Below, one piece after another: positions 1-8,966 of a stretch of DNA of 64,000 nt. The stretch is taken from contig CAWINI010000001.1 in NCBI GenBank assembly GCA_963837395.1, positions 186,001 through 250,000 on the forward strand, read 5' to 3'. The notes under the pieces were generated by a model that was not told the DNA's origin, ran no database searches, and was given only the letters and a program-made list of their open reading frames with translations. This DNA comes from CAVZQN01 sp963837395. GTDB taxonomy: Bacteria; Acidobacteriota; HRBIN11; JAKEFK01. The position numbers and the translations under genes were made by a program. The first letter of the stretch is position 1. Every line of letters begins with the position of its first letter.

Positions 1-1
1 T

Positions 2-1303
2 GAGACCGATTCGCACTCCAGATCGAATGTGGCAACTCCTGACGGTACTCTTCCGGTTGCAACCCCCCAACCAGAATCCGGAAGCAATCAATCTTCTAAT
101 GCAACAGGAAGTAGAAATAAAAGTTGGAATTATCAATACGAAAGGTCGATCAACCTGCGCAAAAGCAGTGCTGATCAGTCAACAGATTCATCAAAAAGTA
201 AAACGGCTTCATTAGATGAACAAGGATTTACGCATTCGAAGCGGCGTTCCAATATCGCGAGAGGCAGCGGTGGATTGACAGCGTATGGAGAGGGTCAGAC
301 TACCAGTGAATCCGGCAGCGCAGTAAAAAGTTGGGACAAAACATTCGCGGGCGCGGGTGATGAGGACAAAGGATACGCTGTCGAAGGTGAAGCTGCAGTG
401 TTAGATAGCAGGTCTCGAACATATGAATATGATTCTGGGCTCGGTAAAGGAGCACAAGCAGAAGCATCTTTGATTCGGGGCAAAATTGGAGTTCAGGGTA
501 ACACATCTCAAATGGTTGGGAATACGGAGGTAGACTACAGTGGAAATGCGGAAGTCGATGGTATGGTTGGAGCACGTACAACTGCCGAAGCGGGAGTTGG
601 TATAGGAAGGAATGGTTTACCGGCAGCGAGAGTTGGAGCAGAGGCATTCGCGGGAGCAAGAGTTGATACTCGTGCTGGTGGAGAGGCCAGAGTCATGGGG
701 GTAGGTGCAGATGCAAGAGGAACTGCAAGCGTGATGGCAGGAGCGCAAGCAAGCTCTGAAGCTACAGCCACTGTGACCGGAATTGATGCATCTGCCTCCG
801 CATTTGTCGGAGCCAGCGCAGGAACGTCTGGTTCTGCTTCTGTGGCTGGAATTGGCGGCAGCGGTTCGGCAGAAGCATGGGCAGGAGTTGGTGCAAGGGC
901 CGAGGCCGGTGCGGGTTACACCGATGGAAAACTTCAATTCAAATTTGGTCTCGGTGCCGCGCTCGGAGTTGGTGGTGCAGTCGGTGGCGGATTTTCATGG
1001 GACTTGAACGAAACCAAAGAAGATATTTGGCCGAAAGTTTCCAATACCTCAAGCAGTGTTGCTAATACATTAACAGTCGGCGCTAATTCCACAGCAAATG
1101 CTGTAAATGACGGTGCGAAAGTTGTTTCTACTACCGCAGGAAATGTAGTCAAAGAAGGCACAAAGGTGGCTACGGTTGGAGCAAATACTGTGGCAAAAAC
1201 TGCATCGCAAACTGCGGCTGCTGCAACAAAAACTGCTTCCAGCGCAGCAAAAAGCGCAGGCAAAGCCGCATCAAAGATCGCAAAATCAATTTTCAAATTC
1301 TAA
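2..1303 (+). CDS. Ala/Gly-rich repetitive protein, 5' end outside window
   Basis: The frame is open from base 2, so the gene probably begins before the window; the first usable start inside is GTG at 29. I do not recognise the family. The first ~140 residues are polar and Ser/Thr/Lys-rich. Residues ~150-330 are a long Ala/Gly tract of degenerate AGARAEA-like units. The last ~90 residues are an Ala/Thr/Lys-rich stretch that should form a helix, ending in SIFKF. No signal peptide or membrane segment is visible in the part seen. A TPR gene follows after 17 bp with a GGAGG site between them, so the two are probably co-expressed. The composition suggests a structural, surface or effector-like protein, but that is inference only. 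Confidence 0.7.
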   Translation, partial: ETDSHSRSNVATPDGTLPVATPQPESGSNQSSNATGSRNKSWNYQYERSINLRKSSADQSTDSSKSKTASLDEQGFTHSKRRSNIARGSGGLTAYGEGQTTSESGSAVKSWDKTFAGAGDEDKGYAVEGEAAVLDSRSRTYEYDSGLGKGAQAEASLIRGKIGVQGNTSQMVGNTEVDYSGNAEVDGMVGARTTAEAGVGIGRNGLPAARVGAEAFAGARVDTRAGGEARVMGVGADARGTASVMAGAQASSEATATVTGIDASASAFVGASAGTSGSASVAGIGGSGSAEAWAGVGARAEAGAGYTDGKLQFKFGLGAALGVGGAVGGGFSWDLNETKEDIWPKVSNTSSSVANTLTVGANSTANAVNDGAKVVSTTAGNVVKEGTKVATVGANTVAKTASQTAAAATKTASSAAKSAGKAASKIAKSIFKF

Positions 1304-1320
1304 ATTTATCGGAGGATGAA

Positions 1321-2406
1321 ATGGATCAGATTATTGAAAAAGGAAAAGAACTTATTGAAAAAGGCCAATTCCAAAAAGCCCAGGAATATTTCAATGCTTT
1401 GTTGGAAAAACCAGAACAACGCTTACCTGCGCACAGATGGTTAGCACGACTGAACTTCATTGAAAGAAATCCTGAAGGTGCTTTGCAGCAAGTTCAAGCA
1501 GCGGAAGCGATTGACCCGCAGGACAATGAAACAAAGGCATTGAAAGGTCTTTACTATGTTGAATCGGAAAGTTATCCCGAAGCACTTAAAGTTCTAGAAT
1601 CGGTCGATAGTTCCCAACCAGGTCTCGCTTTCAATTATGCGAACCTTTCGACAACCTATCGTGAACTCGATCGTATCGATGAAGCTATCGAGGCAGGCAC
1701 GAAAGCAGTTCAATTCAGTCCCAGAGATCCGGCGGCTCACTTTGCGCTGAGCCAGGCTCTCGCGGTTGATGGAAAAATAGAAGACGCGATTTATGAAGCG
1801 CTGGAAACATTGAAACTGAATCCATCACATTTAATGGCTTATTCGTTTCTTGGAACTTTATATCGTCAGGCAGGTCAAACGGATATTGTAATCGAACTAT
1901 ATCTGGAGTGTCTTCGTCATGTGCCTGAAGCCGATCCGATCAGAGAGGAAGTCGTAGAACTTTTGTCGGCAAAGAATGATTATGCCGCAGCACTGGAACA
2001 TGCCAGGATACTTGCAGAACATCGAGGTTTGCCAAGAGATTTTTTTAATCTTGGGGATTTGTTTGCCCAATGCGGAATGGGTGAAGAAACCGTCGCAGCC
2101 TATTCTTCCGGGCTTGCAATAGATCCACACAATGCTGCAATGATGAATACGCTCGGCCTGACTCTGGTGCGCACAGGACACCCTGCTGAAGGAGAACCTT
2201 ATTTGAGGAAAGCAATCGAACTGATGCCTGAACGTTTTGAGCCAGTGTTGAATCTAGCGATCGGATATGCGGCTCAACAACAATGGAAAGAAGCGAAACA
2301 ATACGCTAATCAAATAATGAAAAGTACAGGACCTGGAAATCCGATTCATAAAGAAACAGTGCGTCTTCTTGGTGCAATCTCTGAAGTAGAGGGTGCATCA
2401 AAATGA
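1321..2406 (+). CDS. Tetratricopeptide repeat protein
   Basis: A soluble 361-residue protein made almost entirely of TPR helix pairs. Typical A/B helix signatures recur about every 34 residues, for example GQFQKAQEYFNALL near the start and later copies with conserved Ala, Tyr and Pro. There is no signal peptide and no enzymatic domain. TPR arrays bind other proteins. Because the gene sits 17 bp behind the Ala/Gly-rich protein with a GGAGG ribosome site just before its ATG, a partner or chaperone role for that protein is a reasonable inference. The start is well supported by the Shine-Dalgarno sequence. Confidence 0.85.
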   Translation: MDQIIEKGKELIEKGQFQKAQEYFNALLEKPEQRLPAHRWLARLNFIERNPEGALQQVQAAEAIDPQDNETKALKGLYYVESESYPEALKVLESVDSSQPGLAFNYANLSTTYRELDRIDEAIEAGTKAVQFSPRDPAAHFALSQALAVDGKIEDAIYEALETLKLNPSHLMAYSFLGTLYRQAGQTDIVIELYLECLRHVPEADPIREEVVELLSAKNDYAAALEHARILAEHRGLPRDFFNLGDLFAQCGMGEETVAAYSSGLAIDPHNAAMMNTLGLTLVRTGHPAEGEPYLRKAIELMPERFEPVLNLAIGYAAQQQWKEAKQYANQIMKSTGPGNPIHKETVRLLGAISEVEGASK

Positions 2407-2773
2407 GGAACGATGGCGCCAAATTGCGTCGGTTTTTGGCGATAGAAATCCCTAATGACTCCGCTACGTTCCGGTTCAGCGGCGGCAGTGCGCCAGCCGC
2501 CGGAACCGGTTGTTCGTAAAATTATTTCGTCGAAGACGTTTATTTTGAAGCGAGGTAGTAGCGGTCAAGATTCATCACCTTGTTCCACGCTTCAACAAAA
2601 TCACGAACGAATTCTCCTGGGAAATCTAATCCATGACTAAATTTGTGTACAATACATTGCAATGGATCGGAGAGCAGCCAGGTGATCGTGGATCCTGCCT
2701 CACATTAGCGCATTTTAGATAACCTTGGTGGCGACAGAAGCGTTCAAGGATCGGATATAATGATCGTTCTTTA
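2407..2773. other. Intergenic region holding a decayed duplicate
   Basis: This 367-bp gap contains a degenerate ~208-bp copy (about 2419-2626) of the junction between the kinase-TPR 3' end and the katG 3' end found at 5163-5370. The remaining ~150 bp precede the kinase start and show no recognisable gene. Confidence 0.6.
2419..2626. repeat. Direct repeat, copy 1 (left of kinase-TPR gene)
   Basis: About 208 bp closely matches 5163-5370 in the same orientation. The match includes the stretches GGCGATAGAAATCC, CGTTCCGGTTCAGCGGCGG and GACGTTTATTTTGAAGCGAGG. It contains remnants of the end of the kinase-TPR gene (plus strand) and the end of katG (minus strand). Together with copy 2 it brackets the whole kinase-TPR gene. 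Confidence 0.8.
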
Positions 2774-3742
2774 ATGGAACAAAAAACGATTTCGCACTAC
2801 ACAATTCTAGACCGCCTCGGTGGCGGTGGAATGGGTGTTGTTTTTGCCGCTGAAGACATCAAACTACGCCGCAAAGTCGCATTAAAATTTCTACCTCCTG
2901 AGCTTGCAAAGGATCCACAGGCACTCGAAAGATTTCAACGTGAGGCGCAGTCCGCTTCCAGTCTGAACCATCCAAACATCTGCACAATCTACGATATCGA
3001 TTCCGGCGCCGGTTCCGATTCTGATGCACAGGTCCATTTTATTGCGATGGAATTATTGGAAGGCGAGACACTGAAACACACTGTTGAAAAAGGGCCGCTA
3101 CATATCGAACGGTTGTTAGAAATTGGAATTCAAATTGCGGATGCATTAGATGCAGCTCACTCGCGCGGAATCATTCATCGTGATATCAAGCCGGCAAATA
3201 TTTTTCTGACCAACCGCGGTCAAGCTAAGATCATGGATTTTGGATTGGCGAAATTAGCTCCCGTAGCTGATGGAAACAAAGACTACTCCAGTCTTCAAAC
3301 TGAAGATGGTAAAGCAGATGCATTGACCAATCCTGGCATGACCGTTGGTACAGTGGCATATATGTCGCCTGAGCAAGCGAAAGCTCAGGATCTGGATCCA
3401 AGAACCGATTTGTTTTCGCTTGGTCTTGTGCTGTATGAACTGGCTACTGGAAAGCGCGCTTTTTCCGGAAATAGTAATGCAATGATCTTTGATGCGATTC
3501 TGAATAAGCAACCCACTTCCCCGCTTCGATTGAATCCTGAATTACCGATTGAATTTGAGCGGATTGTTGAAAAAGCGTTGGAAAAAGATCGGGACGTGCG
3601 GTATCAAACTGCTGCTGAGTTGCGCGCTGACCTTAAACGTTTGAAGCGCGATCTGGATTCGGCCGAACGTCATCCTCACTTTCCAGACCTGCTGAGGTTA
3701 CTGCGAAAACAGAACCAGCACGCAGCAAAGTTTGGATGTTGA
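2774..3742 (+). CDS. Ser/Thr protein kinase domain, front half of a frameshifted gene
   Basis: A PknB-type kinase domain spans residues ~8-285: Gly loop GGGGMG, catalytic Lys in VALKF, catalytic loop HRDIKPAN, DFG motif, and SPEQ at the end of the activation segment. After residue ~297 (DLDS) the frame runs into nonsense and stops. The neighbouring frame continues GRTSSS... into the transmembrane/TPR half at 3736-5190. The typical acidobacterial linker reads DSGRTSS, so one G appears to be missing near 3657-3663. The intact protein would be ~805 residues: cytoplasmic kinase, one membrane pass, then a sensor region. The break may be real or a sequencing error. Confidence 0.88.
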   Translation: MEQKTISHYTILDRLGGGGMGVVFAAEDIKLRRKVALKFLPPELAKDPQALERFQREAQSASSLNHPNICTIYDIDSGAGSDSDAQVHFIAMELLEGETLKHTVEKGPLHIERLLEIGIQIADALDAAHSRGIIHRDIKPANIFLTNRGQAKIMDFGLAKLAPVADGNKDYSSLQTEDGKADALTNPGMTVGTVAYMSPEQAKAQDLDPRTDLFSLGLVLYELATGKRAFSGNSNAMIFDAILNKQPTSPLRLNPELPIEFERIVEKALEKDRDVRYQTAAELRADLKRLKRDLDSAERHPHFPDLLRLLRKQNQHAAKFGC

Positions 3743-5190
3743 TTGCAGGCGTCTGCATTTTTGCAGCAATCGGGATCGCAGTTTATTTACGAAGTGCCAG
3801 TAGCGGAGGTGCAATTCGATCTCTGGCTGTTCTGCCATTTTTAAATGTCACGAAAGATCCCGATACGGAATTTCTCAGCGATGGCATTACTGAAAGTACA
3901 ATCAATAGTCTTTCACAAATTCCACAATTGCGAGTTTTGGCCAGCGGTACTGTGTTCACATACAAAGATAAACAAGTGGATCCGCGCGCAGTGGGACGCG
4001 ATCTGAAAGTTGATGCTGTAGTAACAGGAACTGTGACACAGCGTGGCGATGTGCTGGTAATTCGTGCAGGACTTGTAAACGTATCGGATGGATCACAAAT
4101 CTGGGGCGATCAATATGATCGAAAAGTTTCCGATATCCTTCAAGTTCAATCCTCCATAGCAGATGAAATTTCAAAACAACTCAAGATTAAGCTAACCGGA
4201 GAACAGCAACAGCGTGTTTCCGCTCAACATACCGACAATACAGAAGCGTATCAGCAATACATCAAGGGACGCTTTTATTGGAACAAAAGGACTGCTGATG
4301 GATTTCAAAAAGCCGTTGAGTATTTTCAAGCCGCTGTTGAAAAGGATCCTGAATATGCACTTGCCTATTCAGGCCTGGCTGATGTGTATTCCCTGTTCAG
4401 TGATTATGGCATTGAGCCAGGTACGCAAGCAGGACCAAAGGCAAAGGCCGCAGCGTTAAAGGCGCTTCAAATCGATGATCAACTTGCAGAGGCGCATTGT
4501 TCACTAGGAAATATATTGAGTTTGATTGAGTGGAATTTTCGTCAGGCAGAACCGGAATTCAAGCGTGCTATTGAACTCAATCCGAATTATGCGACTGCAT
4601 ATCAATGGTACTCCAATGCCTTGGACAGCAGAGGGGAGTTTGAAAGCAGTATGACAATGATAAGGCATGCCCAGGAGTTGGATCCTCTTTCATTAATTAT
4701 TACTGAAAATGTCGGTTGGCAACTTTACAGCGGTGGAAAATATGATGAAGCAATTCGCCAATTCCAAAAGACATTGGAATTAGATCCTTCATTTGTTCCA
4801 GCAGTTCGGGATATGGGATTATCGTATTTGCAACTGAAGATGTATCCCAAAGCGGAAAAACAGTTCCAAAAAGTAATTCAACTTACGGATAGACCAGATG
4901 GAAAAGCAGGACTCGCAATGATGTACGCATTGTCTGGCAAGAGAGATCAGGCCCACATGTTACTTGATGAGGTGCTGAAGATTTCAAACGAGACATATGT
5001 TGCACCCTGTGTAATCGCTCAAATTTATTCAGTGTTAAATGAACGCGATCAAGCATTCCTCTGGTTAGAAAAGGCACGAGAAGTCCGCGATACAAACATT
5101 GTGAATCTCAAAATGGATCCGCTTTATAAGAATCTTCGTTCAGATCCGCGATTTGAGGAACTGAAAAATCGCATCGGATTTTGGCGATAG
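3736..5190 (+). CDS. Membrane-anchored TolB/FlgO-like and TPR sensor half of the split kinase
   Basis: This is the continuation of the kinase at 2774. The true reading frame extends upstream through GRTSSSLSRPAE to about base 3660, so the ATG at 3736 is internal. One hydrophobic segment (MLIAGVCIFAAIGIAVYL) is followed by a domain beginning SLAVLPFLNVTKDPDTEFLSDG. That domain is typical of the TolB/FlgO-like region found behind kinases and adenylate cyclases of this kind. From residue ~170 there are about eight TPR units. The role is presumably ligand or protein sensing coupled to the kinase. Confidence 0.82.
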   Translation: MLIAGVCIFAAIGIAVYLRSASSGGAIRSLAVLPFLNVTKDPDTEFLSDGITESTINSLSQIPQLRVLASGTVFTYKDKQVDPRAVGRDLKVDAVVTGTVTQRGDVLVIRAGLVNVSDGSQIWGDQYDRKVSDILQVQSSIADEISKQLKIKLTGEQQQRVSAQHTDNTEAYQQYIKGRFYWNKRTADGFQKAVEYFQAAVEKDPEYALAYSGLADVYSLFSDYGIEPGTQAGPKAKAAALKALQIDDQLAEAHCSLGNILSLIEWNFRQAEPEFKRAIELNPNYATAYQWYSNALDSRGEFESSMTMIRHAQELDPLSLIITENVGWQLYSGGKYDEAIRQFQKTLELDPSFVPAVRDMGLSYLQLKMYPKAEKQFQKVIQLTDRPDGKAGLAMMYALSGKRDQAHMLLDEVLKISNETYVAPCVIAQIYSVLNERDQAFLWLEKAREVRDTNIVNLKMDPLYKNLRSDPRFEELKNRIGFWR

Positions 5191-5370
5191 AAATCCTGAA
5201 TGATTCTGTTACGTTCCGGTTCAGCGGCGGCAGTGTGCCAGCCGCTGGAACCGGTTGTTCGTAAACTTTTTCGTTGAAGACGTTTATTTTGAAGCGAGGT
5301 CGTAGCGGTCAAGGTTCATTACCTTGTTCCACGCTGCCACAAAATCGCGAACGAATTTCTCCTGGGAATC
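5163..5370. repeat. Direct repeat, copy 2 (right of kinase-TPR gene)
   Basis: Partner of 2419-2626. This copy lies across the intact 3' ends of the kinase-TPR gene (ending at 5190) and of katG (ending at 5284), so it is the parental sequence. The left copy, which has lost both reading frames, is the derived one. Confidence 0.8.
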
Positions 5371-7491
5371 CTTGCTTCCGTAGACTTCAGCAAACGCGCG
5401 AAGTTGCGAATTAGAACCAAAAATGAGATCTATACCAGTGGCGGTCCACTTGAGTTCGTCTGTTGCGCGATCACGACCCTCGTAAACATCACTTCCTTCC
5501 GAAGTTGGTTTCCAACCTGTGCTCATGTCGAGTAAATTCACGAAGAAGTCATTGGTGAGCGTCTCCGGCCGTTTAGTCAACACACCGTGCTTGGATTGTC
5601 CGGCGTTGGTATTCAAGACGCGCATACCACCAATCAAAACCGTCATCTCAGGAGCGGTCAGCTTCAGCAATTGCGCTCGATCTATCAGCCGTTCCGCTGG
5701 CGGCACGCCGTTTTTGATTTTGAGATAGTTACGGAATCCGTCTGCCTTTGGTTCAAGTACTTCGAATGATTCAACATCGGTTTGCTGTTGCGAAGCGTCC
5801 ATGCGTCCCGGCGTGAAGGGAACGGTTACTTCATGACCGGCATTCTTCGCAGCTTGTTCGATACCTGCGCATCCACCCAGCACAATCAAATCTGCGAGCG
5901 AAACTTTTTTCCCGCTTGAAGACTGCGCGCTGTTAAACTCCTTTTGAATTCCTTCAAGTTTCTGAAGTACAGTCTTTAGTTTGGCTGGTTGGTTAACTTC
6001 CCAATCTTTCTGAGGCTCGAGACGAATGCGTGCGCCGTTCGCACCTCCGCGCTTATCGGAACCACGGAAAGTAGAAGCTGATGCCCATGCAGTTGATACT
6101 AATTCGGAAACAGAAAGACCTGAGGCAAGAATGGTGCTCTTGAGTGATGCAATGTCCTTATCATCAATCAACTTATGATTGACTGCCGGGACGGGGTCTT
6201 GCCAGATAAGCTCTTCTTTCGGAACTTCCGGACCGAGATAGCGCGCTCGCGGACCCATATCGCGATGAGTTAGCTTAAACCAGGCGCGGGCAAATGCATC
6301 TGCAAATTGATCCGGATGTTCGTAGAAGCGTCTCGAAATTTTTTCGTACGCGGGATCAAATCTCAAAGAAAGATCAGTTGTCAGCATCGATGGTGCGTGA
6401 TGCTTTGATTTGTCGTATGCATCCGGAATCACATCTTTGCCTGCACCATTCTTCGGTTGCCATTGATGTGCACCGGCCGGACTCTGCGTCAATTCCCATT
6501 CGTACTTGAATAAGTTTTCGAAAAAGTTATTGCTCCACTTTGTTGGCGTCGAAGTCCAGGTGACTTCCAAACCGCTGGTCATTGCGTGAAGGCCTTTGCC
6601 GCTTTCGTAGCTGCTCCTCCAACCGAGCCCTTGCTCTTCGATGCTTGCAGCTTCAGGGTCAGGTCCTACATGTGACGCTGGGCAGGCGCCATGCGTTTTG
6701 CCGAAAGTGTGACCACCTGCGATCAGTGCCACTGTCTCTTCATCGTTCATGGCCATGCGACGGAAAGTTTCGCGAATATCCTTCGCCGCCAGAAGCGGAT
6801 CCGGATTGCGATTCGGACCTTCCGGATTCACATAAATCAGCCCCATCTGCACAGCAGCTAACGGATCTTCTAGATTCCGTTCGCCGGAGTAACGTTTGTC
6901 ATCCAGCCATTTGTCCTCTGCACCCCAGTAGACGGTTTCTTCCGGTTCCCACACATCTTCACGACCTCCACCAAAACCGAAGGTCTTGAATCCCATCGAT
7001 TCCAGCGCTACGTTTCCTGCAAGAACCATGAGGTCCGCCCATGAGATTTTCTTGCCATACTTCTGCTTGATTGGCCAAAGCAGCCGCCGAGCTTTATCAA
7101 GGTTTCCATTGTCTGGCCAACTGTTGAGTGGCGCGAAACGCTGCTGGCCGGCACCCGCGCCGCCGCGACCATCACCGATGCGGTATGTGCCAGCGCTGTG
7201 CCAGGCCATACGAATCATCAATGGCCCATAATGGCCAAAATCAGCCGGCCACCAATCCTGCGAATCGGTCATCATCGCGCTCAGATCCTTTTTCACCGCC
7301 GCGAGGTCAAGTTTTTTGAACTCTTCGGCATAGTTAAAACCTTTACCCATCGGATCGGACTGCGGCGAATTTTGGTGCAGAACACTAACGTCCAGCTGAT
7401 TGGGCCACCAGTCTCGGTTCGATATACGTCTCGTTCCTTTTTTGTTTACTTCTTCCGGGTCTACCACCGGACATTTTTCTTTAGTTTCCAT
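5284..7491 (-). CDS. katG: Catalase-peroxidase KatG
   Basis: A bifunctional haem enzyme that removes hydrogen peroxide by catalase and peroxidase reactions in the cytoplasm. At 735 residues it is full length for the family, with both the haem-binding N-terminal and the haem-free C-terminal peroxidase-like halves. Visible motifs are the distal RMAWHSAG with catalytic Arg, Trp and His, and the proximal haem ligand in LIAGGHTFGKTHG. The Trp-Tyr-Met adduct needed for catalase activity is intact: Trp in MAWHSAG, Tyr in IYVNPEGP, Met in RRMAMND. A GGAGGAG ribosome site precedes ATG. The gene lies 65 bp downstream of a Fur/PerR-family gene on the same strand, so an autoregulated peroxide-responsive perR-katG operon is likely. 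Confidence 0.97.
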   Translation of the reverse strand: METKEKCPVVDPEEVNKKGTRRISNRDWWPNQLDVSVLHQNSPQSDPMGKGFNYAEEFKKLDLAAVKKDLSAMMTDSQDWWPADFGHYGPLMIRMAWHSAGTYRIGDGRGGAGAGQQRFAPLNSWPDNGNLDKARRLLWPIKQKYGKKISWADLMVLAGNVALESMGFKTFGFGGGREDVWEPEETVYWGAEDKWLDDKRYSGERNLEDPLAAVQMGLIYVNPEGPNRNPDPLLAAKDIRETFRRMAMNDEETVALIAGGHTFGKTHGACPASHVGPDPEAASIEEQGLGWRSSYESGKGLHAMTSGLEVTWTSTPTKWSNNFFENLFKYEWELTQSPAGAHQWQPKNGAGKDVIPDAYDKSKHHAPSMLTTDLSLRFDPAYEKISRRFYEHPDQFADAFARAWFKLTHRDMGPRARYLGPEVPKEELIWQDPVPAVNHKLIDDKDIASLKSTILASGLSVSELVSTAWASASTFRGSDKRGGANGARIRLEPQKDWEVNQPAKLKTVLQKLEGIQKEFNSAQSSSGKKVSLADLIVLGGCAGIEQAAKNAGHEVTVPFTPGRMDASQQQTDVESFEVLEPKADGFRNYLKIKNGVPPAERLIDRAQLLKLTAPEMTVLIGGMRVLNTNAGQSKHGVLTKRPETLTNDFFVNLLDMSTGWKPTSEGSDVYEGRDRATDELKWTATGIDLIFGSNSQLRAFAEVYGSKDSQEKFVRDFVAAWNKVMNLDRYDLASK

Positions 7492-7556
7492 ATCAACTCC
7501 TCCAGGTTCGGGATTTGTGCCCTTACGGATGTTTTGCGGGTTTTTTTCGAACCTGC

Positions 7557-7934
7557 TTATTGGTTAGTAATCGTGTTGCAAACCGGACAGATTCCCAAAA
7601 ACTCAATTCGAAATTCCAGTATCCGGTATCGCCGTAATCTGGACTTCGGTACGAAATCAATTTCCCGCTGTGGTATATCTTCAAGACGATTGCATTTTGC
7701 ACAGCGTAAATGAGAATGCTTCGAAAGATTCGCATCAAACCGTGAAGCGCCACCATGCGATGTATTAATTTCCAGCAACAATCCTTCGGCGGTAAGTTGT
7801 TTTAGATTTCGGTAAACCGTTCCAAGGCTAATGCGGGGCATCTTCGTGCGAGCCTGTTCATATACCCAGTCCGCAGTCGGATGGCTCATCGTTGAAGCAA
7901 CAATTTCGTAGATAAGTGTTTTCTGCCGGCTCAT
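7557..7934 (-). CDS. perR: Fur family regulator, PerR-like
   Basis: A 125-residue metal-dependent repressor. The N-terminal winged helix includes HPTADWVYEQ and ISLGTVYRNLKQL, the recognition-helix signature of the Fur family. The C-terminal half has the metal-site segment FDANLSKHSHLRC and two CxxC pairs (CAKC and CPVC) that form the structural zinc site. I chose the ATG at 7934 (MSRQKT) rather than 7994 because a perfect palindrome and a promoter lie in 7943-7985 and would otherwise be inside the gene. Its position just upstream of katG supports a peroxide sensor, although Fur and Zur cannot be excluded by sequence alone. Confidence 0.88.
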   Translation of the reverse strand: MSRQKTLIYEIVASTMSHPTADWVYEQARTKMPRISLGTVYRNLKQLTAEGLLLEINTSHGGASRFDANLSKHSHLRCAKCNRLEDIPQREIDFVPKSRLRRYRILEFRIEFLGICPVCNTITNQ

Positions 7935-7942
7935 TCTAGTAT

Positions 7943-7957
7943 TAGTAACGATTACTA
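7943..7957. promoter_or_regulatory. PerR/Fur-like operator
   Basis: A perfect 6-3-6 inverted repeat, TAGTAA-CGA-TTACTA, lies 8 bp upstream of the perR start and overlaps the expected transcription start. The form is close to PerR and Fur boxes of the TTATAATnATTATAA type. Autoregulation is inferred. Confidence 0.6.
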
Positions 7958-7985
7958 TTTTACTCTTAAGGGCTCCGGAATGCAA
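7957..7985 (-). promoter_or_regulatory. Promoter of perR-katG operon
   Basis: On the minus strand, TTGCAT (7985-7980) is followed after exactly 17 bp by TAAAAT (7962-7957), immediately ahead of the palindromic operator and the perR ATG. Confidence 0.55.
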
Positions 7986-8123
7986 CCCTTTCATGCATTT
8001 TTTTTCTTAGGACTTATTGTGCGCGAACTACGTTGCGAAGTTTTTGGACAGCGCACATACACCAGGCTGCTTAAATATATGAAGGAACGAACATTGGCGG
8101 TATGATGGCAAGAGCTTTCAACA

Positions 8124-8966
8124 ATGCAGTCTCCGTGCAGCGAAATCATGTACAACCAGCATGCCTTCTTTGCAGATCATGGATGGCTGGTTTTGCGCAA
8201 TGTTGTTTGCGCCAAAGACTTAATTCGCGTAGCAGAGGAGTTCGATCGCGTCACGCAGCCGTCCAGTGGTCGCAAAGATTTGCCGTGTGATGATCATGGA
8301 AGGTCGATCTGGCAGTTCCCGGGAATATGCAGTCAGAATGAGGCGTTGCTTGCGCACATCCATCATGGCGGTCTCGGAGAGTTCGCTGCAGATTTACTCG
8401 GCGCCGCCCGAATCCAGCTTTTGCAGGACACGTTGATCGTGAAACCGGCGTACGTCGGTGCGCCGATCGAATTGCACCAGGATTACACTTATACAGGCTT
8501 TCTCGATCCGCCAAATTGCGTTTCAATCCGGCTCTCCCTCACGCCATCAACCATCGAAAGCAGCTGTATGTATGTCATTGATCGCAGCCATCGCTGGGGT
8601 TGGCTAGGAAAAATGTCAGTATTCAGCGACCGTCTTCAGCAAGGTGTTGCCGAACAGCTGCCCTCCGAACTTCGCTCACGTGTCGAAAGGGACCAGACTC
8701 CGCTACAGCTGAATGCGGGTGATGTTTCCATTCATCATTGTTTCACTTTTCATGGAAGTTACGAAAATTCCTGCGATACAATCCAGAAAACAATAGTGAC
8801 CCACGTCTTCGATGGAGATTGCCGGTTGATCCCGGAACGCCTTCCCCGCAATGCGATTCAATTGTTTCATACAGATAAGGAAAGACACTTGAGCACTGCA
8901 TCTTTTCCTGTGCTCTTTGAAAGAAGCGATCCTGCCCAACGCGTTCCATTGCTTGTGAATAAATGA
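8124..8966 (+). CDS. Phytanoyl-CoA dioxygenase (PhyH) family oxygenase
   Basis: A 280-residue Fe(II)/2-oxoglutarate-dependent dioxygenase of the PhyH family. The facial triad is visible: His118 and Asp120 in ELHQDY, and a distal His in HHCFTFHGSYEN (probably His210). A later Arg/Lys-rich region would hold 2-oxoglutarate. Such enzymes hydroxylate lipids, peptides or secondary-metabolite intermediates, and the substrate here is unknown. The stop overlaps the start of the next radical SAM gene (ATGATGA), so the two are translationally coupled. An alternative start is ATG 8148 (MYNQHAF). The ribosome site is weak at both. Confidence 0.85.
   Translation: MQSPCSEIMYNQHAFFADHGWLVLRNVVCAKDLIRVAEEFDRVTQPSSGRKDLPCDDHGRSIWQFPGICSQNEALLAHIHHGGLGEFAADLLGAARIQLLQDTLIVKPAYVGAPIELHQDYTYTGFLDPPNCVSIRLSLTPSTIESSCMYVIDRSHRWGWLGKMSVFSDRLQQGVAEQLPSELRSRVERDQTPLQLNAGDVSIHHCFTFHGSYENSCDTIQKTIVTHVFDGDCRLIPERLPRNAIQLFHTDKERHLSTASFPVLFERSDPAQRVPLLVNK

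Noticed and set aside
7198..7713. Long plus-strand open frame opposite katG and perR
   Set aside because: It is antisense to two clear genes, has no ribosome site and shows no protein-like composition.
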